Shown here: one piece after another, positions 35,255-47,711 of the stretch
Position numbering within the stretch: position 1 is the stretch's first letter
How the letters are laid out: every line of letters starts with the position of its first letter
Position numbers and translations under genes: made by a program
From: Mytilus galloprovincialis
Lineage: Eukaryota > Mollusca > Bivalvia > Mytilida > Mytilidae
Assembly (NCBI RefSeq): GCF_965363235.1
Contig: NC_134841.1
Location: forward strand, 34,811,440-34,875,439
Length of the DNA stretch: 64,000 nucleotides
Direction: 5' to 3'
Notes under the pieces: generated by a model
The model's input: only the letters and a program-made list of their open reading frames with translations
Database searches by the model: none
Told to the model about the DNA's origin: nothing

Positions 35255-36150
35255 TCCGTCAGTTACTTTTCAACTAGTTATTTCGTTCCGATGGAACTTT
35301 CCAACTAGTTGTTTTATTCCGAGTGCAGTCGAAAAGTTCCGGAAAAAAGTAGCTAATTGAAAAGACCCGGAACAATGTACTCGTTCCGAATATACCATGT
35401 ACTTCATCCTTTTTGTAGAAAGAGGGGGAGAATGAGTATCAGTATATATAAAAGCAAATCATTAATTTACAAGAATACCCAACGCATTGAAAGGGGTTTC
35501 TTTGGGCACAAATAAGAAAAAAGGGCATGGAACTTAATTTTTGGAGAAATAATGAAAATGTATTTAAATTTTGATGTACTGAGGAGGGGGGAGAACAAGC
35601 TCCCCAGTCCAGCAAAATTTAAGTTGTATTTCATAGCTCACATACAACGGAATAAGTTGCATTATTATGCACATTTATTATTCATATTACCCTCAAGAGA
35701 GAGAAGAATATCCCGTCCTCATGTGGGTCTTTGCATCAATTCTCCAAATGGAACTTTGTGACTGGTTGATAAGTTCCGTTGGAACTTTTGAGCTAGTTTG
35801 TTAGTTCCGGTTTTGACCTATTTGCCAAAGAGGAACTTTGTGGCTAGTTGATAAGTTCCTTTTGACTTTTGTAATCACTATCTTGGTTTCCCTATGAAAA
35901 GTTCAAATATAATATGTTGGGCTGGAACTTTTGTGCTAGTTTGTTAGTTCCGGTTTTGACTAATTTGACAAAAAGGAACTTTCTAACTAGTTTATATATA
36001 ATACTCCTTTGGAACTTTTCAACTAGTTACTTTGTCCCGGTGGAACTTTTAAACCAGAGGAAGAACAAAGTAACTAGTTAATAAGTTCTTCCGGAACTTT
36101 TCGGCTAGTTAGTTCTTTCCGCCCGGAACTTTCCAACATCGGAACAAAAG
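35255..36150. repeat. Degenerate GGAACTTT...AACTAGTT repeat region
   Basis: The words GGAACTTT, AACTAGTT and GTTCCG recur more than a dozen times in both orientations, spaced 20-60 bases. They are dense at 35260-35400 and again at 35745-36145, with about 340 bp of other sequence between. The mirrored order of the two clusters suggests a decayed foldback element. The words resemble but are not identical to those at 58330-59512. Confidence 0.75.
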
Positions 36151-37277
36151 AGCATTTACAATTTCAGCTTCCTAATTGTGAACTTTTCATTTCTATGTAG
36201 CAACATTCCAGCAGCTCCTGCAGAGTGTATATCTCCTAGTTATCTCTTAGTTGTGTGAGGTTGCAATTACTGCTGCAAGGAATAGCATGGTTATATCATT
36301 GGTGTTAAAATGAAACTTTGCTCCTGGTATAATTTAACATTGAAAAATTGTTGATTAATTCAAAGTCACTTGACCATGTCTCCCTTTTCATGGTCCAGTA
36401 CCTTTAAATTGATTGACAATTTTTTTCAAGTTAAGTTAAGTTTTCGGCCTAAGTTTTATTGATAGAAACTACTACAGTAAACAACGATATTTTGTATAAA
36501 AACTTACAATACTAACTCTACATATCAGTTTGTCGACCATTTTCATGCCCTGTCCACTACATCGTGGTCCAGGGACTGAATTAATAAGCAAGTAGAAGAT
36601 GCCCACGAAATCGCGGTAAAATTCAGAATTGGACAAAGGTTGAGTTTTTAAATTTCTCGGCGGTACGTCAACTGATCATGCACGGAAGCGTATAAGACAC
36701 GGCCGAAATTGGATATTTTCTCAAAAGTTGGCGTTTTCTGTGGAAAAAATATTGTTTCAAAGACAAAAATAGAAAGTAAAAAACACTACATTTCCAAACG
36801 TCATATCATAAATGTTTCAGGTTTCAGAGGAGTTGGTCGCTCCCTTTAGTAGTATAGATGATGCTGTCCATCAGATTGTCTTTTTTCTGAAATTTCAGTT
36901 ATGCCGATAGGCGAGACATATCTCTGTGTCAACAGTTTATTGAATTTAACTTGGAGTTCGGTGTTTTTTTGTTATTCTTTTTTAATTTGGTATATTTTTT
37001 TTTAATTTCCATTGGCAGATATTTGATCGGAATATTCATAACGAACTTCTATTCCTAAATGCTATTGCTATTTGCTTATGGCGGGAAATTACCCCACAAG
37101 ATTTTTATATTTCCAGGAAGGGTAAAACAATCTATAAAAATATAATATTTCTTTTATCATCAAATTTCTTTTTATCAAATTTTATAACACGCAATGATGC
37201 AATTAAGCCTTTTATGTTTAATTTTTTCTCCAGTATTCCCACATTTGAAGTGTGCTGCTTGTTTTTGTTGCTAAACA
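36151..37277. other. Gap upstream of the candidate leader exon
   Basis: No frame or repeat is recognised. This would be the promoter region if the exon at 37278 is a true first exon, but I see no convincing TATA box or initiator that I would call. Confidence 0.3.
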
Positions 37278-37365
37278 ATGAACGCTATTTGTTTGATTTT
37301 AGTTGTACTAATATTTGGTTGTTATGGTCATAAAGCGGATTCAGGATCGTATAACCTTAAACTTG
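37278..37365 (+). CDS. Candidate leader exon encoding a signal peptide
   Basis: An ATG at 37278 opens 29 codons beginning MNAICLILVVLIFGCYGH. It has a short polar start, a strong hydrophobic core and small residues for cleavage after GCYG, so it looks like a secretory signal peptide. A GTATGT donor follows in phase 1 at 37366. The next exon-like segment (38206-38259) has good splice sites. In the signal-peptide frame, that segment joined to the aminopeptidase exon at 53702 reads in the wrong frame and stops at 56622-56624 after 89 codons. So this ATG either starts a short overlapping open frame in the leader of the aminopeptidase mRNA, or belongs to a different small secreted protein whose other exons I could not find. 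The exon itself is plausible, but not proven. Confidence 0.45.
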
Positions 37366-38205
37366 GTATGTTTATTATCTTAAAGGTTGCTAGTCCTTTG
37401 TCAATATATATTCATCTTTAAGTTTCTTCTGTTACTTAATCTAACATCGGACTCGGACTTCGTTTAAACCGAGTTTTACTGTGCGTATTGCAGTTTTTTT
37501 TTTAATTTAACATTGGCTAGAGGTAAAGAAAAGTGTTGAGATCTCACAAAACATGTTTTTCCCGACCGGCCGCATTGTTTACGCCTTAATCAAGTCATGA
37601 ACCTCTAGCCTGTGTTAGTCTTTATGTTTTTTAATCAGATTGGACAACAAAGAGCTAGAGGCGAAAGGTACCAAAGGGATATTCAAGCGGCTTAAAAGTC
37701 GAAACAAACTGACAATGTCATGAAGGAAAAAAAACATACCAAAAAATGGAGTGATCTCAAGTGTTGCGGGTTGATTGGCTAATCCTGTCGCTCCACATAT
37801 GGCACCCATCTGTGATTCATGCATGATGCATGTACACACACGGTGATAAGTATTATTGGTACATCAGATTTTAGGAAAGGAGACGAGCCTGATTGTGGTT
37901 ATGATAAATGAGACATATATATCCGTCATAAAATGTTAAACAGATATTCTATATAACGGTCAACCAACTCAGTCATAGTGGCCGCGTCCATAAAAGTTAA
38001 ATTCAACACTTGGAACTCTTGGTTTTGATTGTTTCCTCGGTTTTATAGATTATTTTAGATACCATAAAAAGAACTAATAACGGAATGATAAAGTTTGATA
38101 TTATATATAGTTTGTATTTATATACCCTGATATTCTAATATTTATTCTTGTGTTTTTTCTTCAATTTCTTGTTTTATCTTTCAATGTGATTTTTGTTTTA
38201 AACAG
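37366..38205. other. Gap: presumed intron between leader exons
   Basis: GTATGT at the start and TTTTGTTTTAAACAG at the end. The interior is AT-rich. A 74-codon - strand frame (37615-37839) has no recognisable homology. Confidence 0.4.
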
Positions 38206-38259
38206 AAAACGCAAGTTTTGAAGATCTTCATGGCATGTTCAAGAAAATCAAAGGAACAG
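38206..38259 (+). CDS. Candidate second leader exon, 54 bp
   Basis: It is preceded by a long pyrimidine-rich tract ending AACAG and followed by a strong donor, GTAAGT. Its length is a multiple of three. Read in the frame carried over from the signal-peptide exon it gives ENASFEDLHGMFKKIKG. Read one frame over it gives KTQVLKIFMACSRKSKEQ, fully open, ending exactly on a codon boundary. It therefore joins in frame to the aminopeptidase exon at 53702, with an in-frame ATG at 38230-38232. Both readings cannot be the main product. The second would give the aminopeptidase a short basic N-terminal extension of 12 residues. Confidence 0.5.
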
Positions 38260-38501
38260 GTAAGTGTTATCTACCTTCTCAATATTTCGTTTTTTGTGAG
38301 ATTGATCATTTTTTAAATAAATATTACCATCCAGGTTACTCATGTACAGATTGCATACATATGTATACATACATTTTTATGGTGTAGTGATACTGAAGTT
38401 GTGTGTAATCGCAATTTAATTTATTTGGTACATCTTTTGGAAATAGGGATAAACCGATATACATGCTTTATTTACATTTAAACTGTGTGTGGTTGTGTTG
38501 T

Positions 38502-38626
38502 TATGCCCCATCTACGATAGTAGGACATTATGTTTTCTGGTCTGTGCGTCCGTCTGTCCGTATGTCCCGCTTCAGGTTAAAGATTTTGGTCAATGTGGTT
38601 TTTGTTGAAATTTAAGTCCAGCATAA
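38502..38626 (-). repeat. ATGCCCC element, truncated copy 3
   Basis: TTATGCCCCATCTACGATAG, ACATTATGTTTTCTGGTCTG, then TCCCGCTTCAGGTTAAAG, ending at AAGTCCAGC. Only about 125 bp of the 290 bp element remains. Confidence 0.85.
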
Positions 38627-39554
38627 TATAAAATAAACCGCATATACAAAATAAAGGATAAGGTCACCCCGGATGCCGCACAATTACCTAGATAACGAAC
38701 GGGAAACTGGAGAGGACATACTTGGAATCCAATTCGATACCGCTAAATGTCCATTCCAACTGATTTTATCATGAGTGTATTTTTACACCACTGAACATTA
38801 AAAAAAAAAACAAAATAGCCTTGACAGACGTCATGATGATTTGGACTAGCAAGTCAGTCAGGAGTCTACTTCGTCAAAATTATCTCCCCATTACGCCAGT
38901 TCATTTTCACAATCGTAGAAATGAAAGCCATTGTAGGGATGACGCGCTACCAATATTGCTCTTGGACACCGATAAATTTATCCACATTGCACCATTACGA
39001 TCCTTATATGTTAGTTGTATTTTAAAAGACAAATGTATCAACTAGCTAATGAGCATCAGTTAATAATCTTGTCTGCATTGATTCAACTTAAAACTATTGT
39101 CTGATCGGTTGTCGGGTGGAATTTTCGAAAATTCATAAACATTTAAAAAAATTCTAATTAAATATTTCGTGGAAGGGCAGACTAGATTTTTTTAGTATAT
39201 GAAGACTATAAACCCTAGTAATCACACACAAAAAATTAGAATTTTTCGAAGATATGCATTTTCATCATCCAACTTGAAAGACTGTCGTCAAGTACTTTCA
39301 GTAAAAATAAATAGCTATTCGAACACACCTTCTCTGTTTTTGTGACTCATTAGATAGGTATTTCACTTGACCCATATATTTCATCTTTTAGTACTGTGAT
39401 TCTTTTGCGTTATAAAGTCAACCTGTAGCTTTAATATATAAAAATGATAGAATCTGAAGCGAGACGATGCATGAAATATTCTTACTTTGTACGATATCAA
39501 GACAAAATACTCAACTCAAACACGCCCTAACATAAAAAAGCGCATTCGATTTTC
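38627..39554. other. Gap: no gene recognised
   Basis: A 74-codon + frame (38821-39045) has no recognised domain. Nothing else is seen. Confidence 0.35.
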
Positions 39555-39690
39555 TCTTTTTGTTACCCATTTTTTGGAATTTTTTCTTGATTCACATAAT
39601 GGAAGGGCAGACACGAAAATTACTGAACTAATAGATTGATATGTTTTCCGTCCGTGGTAATTTTTTCATAAAAATCGGAGGTACTATGGA
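39555..39690 (+). repeat. Dispersed repeat shared with 21985-22105
   Basis: TTTTTGTTACCCATTTTTTG, AATGGAAGGGCAGACACG, AAAATTACTGAACTAATAG and AAAATCGGAGGT are the reverse complement of the other copy, in matching order. Confidence 0.75.
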
Positions 39691-40815
39691 TTTTTTTGGA
39701 AAAAAAGTTTGTTTCCAGTTTTTGGAGAAAAAAATAATTTGTTTTTGTCCCTGAGGAAAAAATTGTTTGTTTCACCCTCAGTTGCCACTATATGTAATGC
39801 TAAAATTGAAAGCAAAAATTGTTTACGACTTGTCGCCAAAAAAACAGTCCCCCCCCCCCCCAGAAAATCAAATGGTTGCTGCCTTACATACAATGAAATG
39901 AATGTAGGACACAAAGTCACAGGACAAACAGTTACAATTCAGTTTTGAGATTATTTTTCATTGAACCAGAAACACTAATTTTTAAAAATAAAATGTTTGT
40001 TTTTTTGTTAGCTATTATATGTGATGCAACTTTGTAATTAAAAATTATTCAATAAATTATATCAATATTAATGATCAAATAATTGTTATGAAAACAAAAT
40101 GTCAAAGTTGCTTGATACTTAAAGGCTTCATTCTGCCAAGAAATATATCCTTTGCATGATTAAATTTTAATAATTTTCATTTATCAAGGCTTATGAGCAT
40201 ACTATCATATGTTACAGAAAGAAAATATTTCTAGACCTTTCTCTTATATTTTCGAACAATTGTCAACAAATTGTTTGTGACTTTTTGTCCTTTGACTTTT
40301 TGTCAAGCTATCAAATTTGTGACTTTATGTCCTGTGACTTTCTGTTCGTTTACCAATGAAATTCCTAGAGCCAGACGAAAAAAAAACAATTCTCCTTTGG
40401 ATAATCTCAGTTTTATCGTAGTACTAGGTAGGAGTCCACTTGAAAAAAAAATCACAATAAGTTATGTAAATTTACACTTGGAGTATAGACCTGTGCTAGT
40501 AATATTGCCTCTAGTTCTGAATTAGTAAGATTCCCCCTTTATTGTTTCATTGCCACACATTCACTTTTATATGAAGACCGACTTTTGAGTGAAAATTCGT
40601 CTGATTAACTCAAAGTAAAGAGCGTTATATATACTCATGGTACTCATATGTAAATCATATTAGGTCAAACAATAAGTACTATTATCAAGCCCGAAGATGA
40701 AAACAAAAACAGGGACAGTTAGAATTTCAGTCAAAGGTACAATACAAATGAATTTCAGCAAAGATAGATAGAAATATGTGACATATAGATGATTCCACAA
40801 CTGCAACAATTGTAT
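39691..40815. other. Gap: weak inverted structure around TGACTTTTTGTCC
   Basis: AAAGTCACAGGACAAACAG (39915) and several GTGACTTT(A/T)TGTCCTGTGAC words at 40275-40350 are inversely related, suggesting a decayed foldback. The 78-84 codon frames here are low complexity and not called. Confidence 0.4.
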
Positions 40816-40819
40816 AACG

Positions 40820-40922
40820 ATATTTCTCCACCCGAGAGAGTTAAATTTTAATAATTAAAGCGCGAGGCTTGCCGAGCATTTTAAATAATTAAAATTTAAC
40901 TGTGGAGAGTGGAGAAATATCC
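40820..40922. mobile_element. Imperfect foldback of about 100 bp
   Basis: ATATTTCTCCACCCGAGAGA, GTTAAATTTTAATAATTAAA, loop GCGCGAGGCTTGCCGAGCAT, then the inverse TTAAATAATTAAAATTTAAC and GTGGAGAGTGGAGAAATAT. The arms differ at a few positions. Confidence 0.85.
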
Positions 40923-42195
40923 GGCGTAATACACAAGTCACAGTGGTGGAATTTTTTTCTCTTATGATTTTTATCCTTCCTTTTTAAAGATTTGAGGAAA
41001 ATTGTGTAATTTTGATGTGACGTCATCAGGCATGGTCTCATCAGGCAATAAGAAAATTCAAAAGTAAACACGAAAATTTAACGTCACAATTAAATTTCAA
41101 CCAATCATTTGCCGAGAACAGATTTTTCACTAGTGAGGGAGAAATATGTTTCTCACACCGGTCAGGAAATATGAAAATAGCACAAAAATTAGAGAAAGTC
41201 AGTTAATATCTTTTGACCAAAACAGCGAACTTCTAAGCATATAAAAACTGATTTAAAAATAGTCAACGCCCCCAAAGACTTTATAATAAGAGAAAAGTTC
41301 TTGATGATGAATCCCATTTCTTATTACCAGGTAAAATAAATGATAATTTAAGACATGTCTTTTTTAGTGCCGGATTTAAAAACTCAATACAAAGATTTTT
41401 CTGATAATAAAGTGAAATATTTCCTAAATCCAACCACTAGTCAGCAACTGAAATCTTTATAGGCTCCTTTATTAAACAGTCTATGGAGGGCAGAGGGCAC
41501 TTGAAGTCATGTGTTGTTTGATTTTTTGTTTTGTTGTATCTTTATGTCAATGTAAATGTCATCATTATATTGTTCAGTGTTATTACATATTATTGGTATG
41601 CCTTTGACCCTCTTGTGGGTGTAATTTGTGCTTAATAAAGATTGATTATATTAAAAAGGGACTTTTATATTATAAGTAATGTTGTTTGCGTGTGCTATTG
41701 TTTATAGTTGAAACTTTTCTTGTTTAACACGGAGCCCTGCTGTATCTCATACGGATAAAGAGCTGTACATTTGGGTTTTGAGTTCTAGTGCTGGAGATGG
41801 GAAGACCTGAGCTCTTTAAGATATAAAACCTATCTTTAGAGACAAAAAAGTCAACAGCTAGATGCGCTGGTTATGAAAATTATAGGGCTTGCCTATATCC
41901 ATCATATATGATAACTTTACATCTATAGCACTTGTTTTTGCATCCCCAGCTAGCACTATACTGTACATTTTCAAAAGGAACATATATATTTATATACCTG
42001 TTTTCAGATATGAAGTGCTGGACTTGACATCTCCAGTTCTGAATACACTTGTATCTACAGCTCTAAAAGCTTTTCATTTGTAGCACTGTTTTATTTTACT
42101 TCTTCGGCGCTGTGTCTTATATCTACATCGGCTAGGTTTTACGGCAGCAAAATATGATATAATAATTACATTACATTACATGTATGTTACATTAT
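40923..42195. other. Gap: possible LINE-like 3' tail, no gene
   Basis: Positions 41460-41655 end in GTGCTTAATAAAGATTGATT after a T-rich stretch with GACCCTCTTGTGGGTG. This looks like the 3' end of a retrotransposon or of a processed transcript, but no coding relic precedes it. Nothing else is recognised. Confidence 0.35.
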
Positions 42196-42410
42196 ATTAT
42201 AAAATTGAGAATTGAAATGGGGAATGTGTCAAAGAGACAACAACCCGACCATAGAGCAGACAACAGCCGAAGGCCTCCGATGGGTCTCCAATGCAGTGAG
42301 AAACTCTCGCACCTAGAGGCGTCCTTTAGCTGGCCCCTAAACAAATATGTACCGTCGGCACTAGCTAGTTTAGTGATAATGGACGTCATACTAAACTCCG
42401 AATTATACAC
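42196..42410 (+). repeat. Dispersed repeat (CAAAGAGACAACAACCCGAC), copy 1
   Basis: ATTGAGAATTGAAATGGGGA, TGTGTCAAAGAGACAACAAC, GACCATAGAGCAGACAAC, a CGTCCTTTAGCTGGCCCCTA block and ATGGACGTCATACTAAACTC. Copies lie at 53345-53490 (inverse) and 62080-62275. The open frames on both strands are repeat translations. Confidence 0.85.
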
Positions 42411-42419
42411 AAGAAACTA

Positions 42420-43385
42420 AAATTAAAAATGATACAAGACAACCAAAGGTCAGTTTAAGAGAAGTCATAGTCCGATGTCAGAATAGGAAACAAAAGAAGA
42501 TAAACAAAATGACAATAATACATAAATTTCAACAGACTACTAGCAGTTTCTGACATGCCAGCTCCAGACCTCAATTAAACTGATTGAAAGATTATGTCTT
42601 CATCATATGAATATCGGGCACAATCCCTACTGTTAGAGGTTTAGTATTATACCATCATAAAATATATGAGAACAACATAACCCGTGTCATGCCAACAACT
42701 GGTTTTAAAATAAATGTGTTTAATTCCGATGCAAAGACCCTATAAGGGAATCAATATTAAAGCCAAAAAATGCAATCTTTAATGACCTGACAACAACATC
42801 GTAACTATATCCCTTATAGTAAGTCTGTTTAAAGGTTTTGTTAGCTTTTAAGGTGAATACTTATATGTTTGTGCTTTGTTAAGAATATTACCATAAAAGA
42901 TTGGATGTGAAATACCAGAAAGTGTAAGATGTTTGTTTGTTAAGTTATATTTACGAATGATGTCCTTATACCGATGATAGAATTTAGTAAATGTTTTGAC
43001 TAGTTTATGATATCGAAAACCCTGGTGTAATAATTTTTCAATAATACATTTATTTCTCTCGCTTAAATATAATACGTTGTTACAAACACGAGCGAATCGT
43101 ACAAGTTGAGATATATAAACACCATAAGATGGTAACAAGGGAACGTCACAATCTAAAAAATGGATAATGAACGATAGGAAATGAAAAATCATCTCTTTTA
43201 TCATAAATTTTTGTATTAAGCTTCCCGTTAATGATATAGATATCAAGATCGAGGAAAGTACAGTGGTCATTGTTAGTATGAGCTTTATTTAAAGTAAGTT
43301 CAACAGGATAACTTTATTTAGTATACATACTAAAGTCGTCATTATTAAGAGCCAATATATCATCCAAAAATCTAAATGTATTGTT
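42420..43385 (-). pseudogene. Retroelement reverse transcriptase relic, C-terminal part
   Basis: This is the downstream half of a - strand polymerase relic. Reading from 43385 leftward, the frame starts FRFLDDILALNNDD (LDD being the catalytic box). It meets one in-frame stop after about 23 codons and a one-base frameshift near 43190. It continues as the 140-codon frame 42848-43270, with PLLPSYGVYISQLVRFAR and HQGFRYHKLVKTF blocks. The region 42420-42845 is its 3' non-coding part. The upstream half is at 48147-48575. The family is most like Penelope-type or related non-LTR polymerases; this is inference from the motif pattern only. It is non-functional. Confidence 0.8.
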
Positions 43386-43836
43386 GGCCCGAGACCACAA
43401 TTAATTCCTCTATCATTTCTTTATAACGTTTTTTCGCATTAAAAATGTTTTGCCTATTCTTTTTGTCTAATTTTTTGTGTGTGTAATGTACAGTACAAGT
43501 CCAAAAATATATGCAATTTTCAGAAAAATTGCATGTTTACATCATACAAATTTGGCCAATACACATCCATACCCCTATAGGCAAGTCAAGAGATGATCCG
43601 AAAAGTGTAAATATTACCTTTTTGCACCTGGCCTAATCACTCTTTCCTTATTAAAATCAGTTAAAATAAAACATCTAAAAGTTTATTTCAGCTCTCTTCT
43701 ATCATTTCCACCCCAGAAAAGCTAAGAAATGAATGAGAAAGGGAAAGAAAAAAAATAAAGAAAAAATACACTATAATTAAAGGGAACTATATTCGTGAAC
43801 AACGAAAAGCGGGGTCATTAATTGTAGTCTTGGGCC
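43386..43836 (+). repeat. Left flank of composite element 2
   Basis: GGCCCGAGACCACAATTAAT to GTCTTGGGCC. It contains a 15 bp stretch near its right end (TATTCGTGAACAAC) that the right flank lacks. Confidence 0.95.
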
Positions 43837-46800
43837 TATTAGGGGCCAAAATCTTGACCAATTCCAATAAAATTTGGCATGATTTAAGCTTAGTGTATTA
43901 TGAGTCAGTTTACAAAATTTAAAATTCATATGATATATATTATAGAAAATGTGGCATTTTTTATACCTCAACTTTTGTTGCTGAATTGTGACGTTGAAAT
44001 AGAACAATTTCAACTTTCAAATTTTGGCATCAAAAATAAAAAAAACCCACCAAATTGCACTTTTTAATGTCTCAATGTATAAGATATTATCTATTTAAAG
44101 TCATTTATAGCATACTTAATGTATGAGACTTATAAAAATTTGACAAAAGTTAATTTCATATGTGCCTATGCCAAAAAATAGAGGTTTTCAAATGAAGCGA
44201 GGCCTTATATGAAATGTAATATTTTCCACTTACAACAATTTTCTGAAGTTGTTGAGTTAAAACAAAACATTTTACATATCATACATGTTCTTTTCATGTA
44301 AATAAAAGTTTCAAATAGCATATCAAATGAGTTTTACATGGTCTTAAGCAATGTCAAGCTTAAAATAACAAGTTGTCAATTTGGGTCGTTCCCTATATTT
44401 CCCTATTAAATTGCATATAAATGATATTGGAGATGGAAATATGCTTCTTTTTGCTCAAATCCTTGCTGAGATATGATCAAATATGAAGCCTGGATGTAAC
44501 AAGACTGTTGCTTTTAACTATACATGTAGACAGTATGGTCTGATGCAAAGTTTTTTCAATTTTCTGTTTAAACCTGCATGAAATTTCAGTCTTAAAATGC
44601 AAATATTTTAACCACCAGCCATCCAACAGAAGAAAAAATAGGTATTCTGTGAAACAGACAAGTTTACACAACCAGTACTAAGTGCTTTTGACATAGATTC
44701 AGTGCAATCTGTTTAAAGGAATACAATTTTTAAATGCATAGAACTTCATATTTCATTTGCTTCGTACGGACCGTTGGACCTAGACTATTAAAACAGCACA
44801 TTTTGCATTCTTTTTATGCTTTTATCCACTTTTCTTTGTGTTCAGAGTTCACAAATGAGTAAAACACGTGAAATAAATACCACAAACACAAATAGATATA
44901 AAAAAAAAAAAATGTCAGAGAGAAATTAAGGATGCTGCTTTTGCAAAATTATTGAAAAAAGTGAAAAAGCTACTTTTTGGGCATATCAGCTGAAAAGGGA
45001 CTTTTTTTTACAAATTTCTATCAAATAAAAGTGGAAATCATTTCTTCTCATATAGTTTGACAAATTAATACCAATAGATCATTCAGAGAAGTTGTCAAAG
45101 TATAAATTCAAAATTTGCTGAAATGCACCTATTAGGGGCCAAAATCTTGACCAATTCCAATAAAACTTGACATGATTTAAGCTTAGTGTATTATGAGTCA
45201 GTTTACAAAATTTAAAAGCCATATGATATATATTATAGAAAATGTGGCATTTTTTATACCTCAACTTTTGTTGCTGAATTGTGACGTTGAAATAGAACAA
45301 TTTCAACTTTCAAATTTTGGCATCAAAAATTAAAAAAAACACCAAATTGCACTTTTTAATGTCTCAATGTATAAGATATTATCTATTTAAAGTCATTTAT
45401 AGCATACTTAATGTATGAGACTTATAAAAATTTGGCAAAAGTTAATTTCATATGTGCCTATGCCAAAAAATAGAGGTTTTCAAATGAAGCGAGGCCTTAT
45501 ATGAAATGTAATATTTTCCACTTACAACAATTTTCTGAAGTTGTTGAGTTAAAACAAAACATTTTACATATCATACATGTTCTTTTCATGTAAATAAAAG
45601 TTTCAAATAGCATAACAAATGAGTTTTACATGGTCTTAAGCAATGTCAAGCTTAAAATAACAAGTTGTCAATTTGGGTCGTTCCCTATATTTCCCTATTA
45701 AATTGCATATAAATGATATTGGAGATGGAAATATGCTTCTTTTTGCTCAAATCCTTGCTGAGATATGATCAAATATGAAGCCTGGATGTAACAAGACTGT
45801 TGCTTTTAACTATACATGTAGACAGTATGGTCTGATGCAAAGTTTTTTCAATTTTCTGTTTAAACCTGCATGAAATTTCAGTCTTAAAATGCAAATATTT
45901 TAACCACCAGCCATCCAACAGAAGAAAATAAAGGTATTCTGTGAAACAGACAAGTTTACACAACCAGTACTAAGTGCTTTTGACATAGATTCAGTGCAAT
46001 CTGTTTAAAGGAATACAATTTTTAAGTGCATAGAACTTCATATTTCACTTGCTTCGTACGGACCGTTAGACCTAGACTATTAAAACAGCACATTTTGCAT
46101 TCTTTTTATGCTTTTATCCACTTTTCTTTGTGTTCAGAGTTCACAAATGAGTAAAACACGTGAAATAAATACCACAAACACAAATAGATATAAAAAAAAA
46201 TGTCAGAGAAAAATTAAGGATGCTGCTTTTACAAAATTATTGAAAAAAGTGAAAAAGCTACTTTTTGGGCATATCAGCTGAAAAGGGACTTTTTTTTACA
46301 AATTTCTATCAAATAAAAGTGGAAATCATTTCTTCTCATATAGTTTGACAAATTAATACCAATAGATCATTCAGAGAAGTTGTCAAAGTATAAATTCAAA
46401 ATTTGCTGAAATGCACCTCTTAGGGGCCAAAATCTTGACCAATTCCAATAAAACTTGGCATGATTTAAGCTTAGTGTATTATGAGTCAGTTTACAAAATT
46501 TAAAAGCCATATGATATATATTATAGAAAATGTGGCATTTTTTATACCTCAACTTTTGTTGCTGAATTGTGACGTTGAAATAGAACAATTTCAACTTTCA
46601 AATTTTGGCATCAAAAATTAAAAAAAACACCAAATTGCACTTTTTAATGTCTCAATGTATAAGATATTATCTATTTAAAGTCATTTATAGCATACTTAAT
46701 GTATGAGACTTATAAAAATTTGACAAAAGTTAATTTCATATGTGCCTATGCCAAAAAATAGAGGTTTTCAAATGAAGCGAGGCCTTATATGAAATGTAAT

Positions 46801-47706
46801 ATTTTCCACTTACAACAATTTTCTGAAGTTGTTGAGTTAAAACAAAACATTTTACATATCATACATGTTCTTTTCATGTAAATAAAAGTTTCAAATAGCA
46901 TAACAAATGAGTTTTACATGGTCTTAAGCAATGTCAAGCTTAAAATAACAAGTTGTCAATTTGGGTCGTTCCCTATATTTCCCTATTAAATTGCATATAA
47001 ATGATATTGGAGATGGAAATATGCTTCTTTTTGCTCAAATCCTTGCTGAGATATGATCAAATATGAAGCCTGGATGTAACAAGACTGTTGCTTTTAACTA
47101 TACATGTAGACAGTATGGTCTGATGCAAAGTTTTTTCAATTTTCTGTTTAAACCTGCATGAAATTTCAGTCTTAAAATGCAAATATTTTAACCACCAGCC
47201 ATCCAACAGAAGAAAATAAAGGTATTCTGTGAAACAGACAAGTTTACACAACCAGTACTAAGTGCTTTTGACATAGATTCAGTGCAATCTGTTTAAAGGA
47301 ATACAATTTTTAAGTGCATAGAACTTCATATTTCACTTGCTTCGTACAGACCGTTAGACCTAGACTATTAAAACAGCACATTTTGCATTCTTTTTATGCT
47401 TTTATCCACTTTTCTTTGTGTTCAGAGTTCAAAAATGAGTAAAACACGTGAAATAAATACCACAAACACAAATAGATATAAAAAAAAAATGTCAGAGAAA
47501 AATTAAGGATGCTGCTTTTACAAAATTATTGAAAAAAGTGAAAAAGCTACTTTTTGGGCATATCAGCTGAAAAGGGACTTTTTTTTACAAATTTCTATCA
47601 AATAAAAGTGGAAATCATTTCTTCTCATATAGTTTGACAAATTAATACCAATAGATCATTCAGAGAAGTTGTCAAAGTATAAATTCAAAATTTGCTGAAA
47701 TGCACC
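43837..47706 (+). repeat. Three tandem copies of the 1.29 kb unit
   Basis: Unit lengths are 1293, 1288 and 1289 bp, each starting T(A/C)TTAGGGGCCAAAATCTTG and ending ATGCACC. Units 2 and 3 differ at only a few positions, and unit 1 at somewhat more, so the array grew recently. The inverse homologue is the single unit at 16422-17717, which is much more diverged. Confidence 0.95.
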
Positions 47707-47711
47707 TCTTA

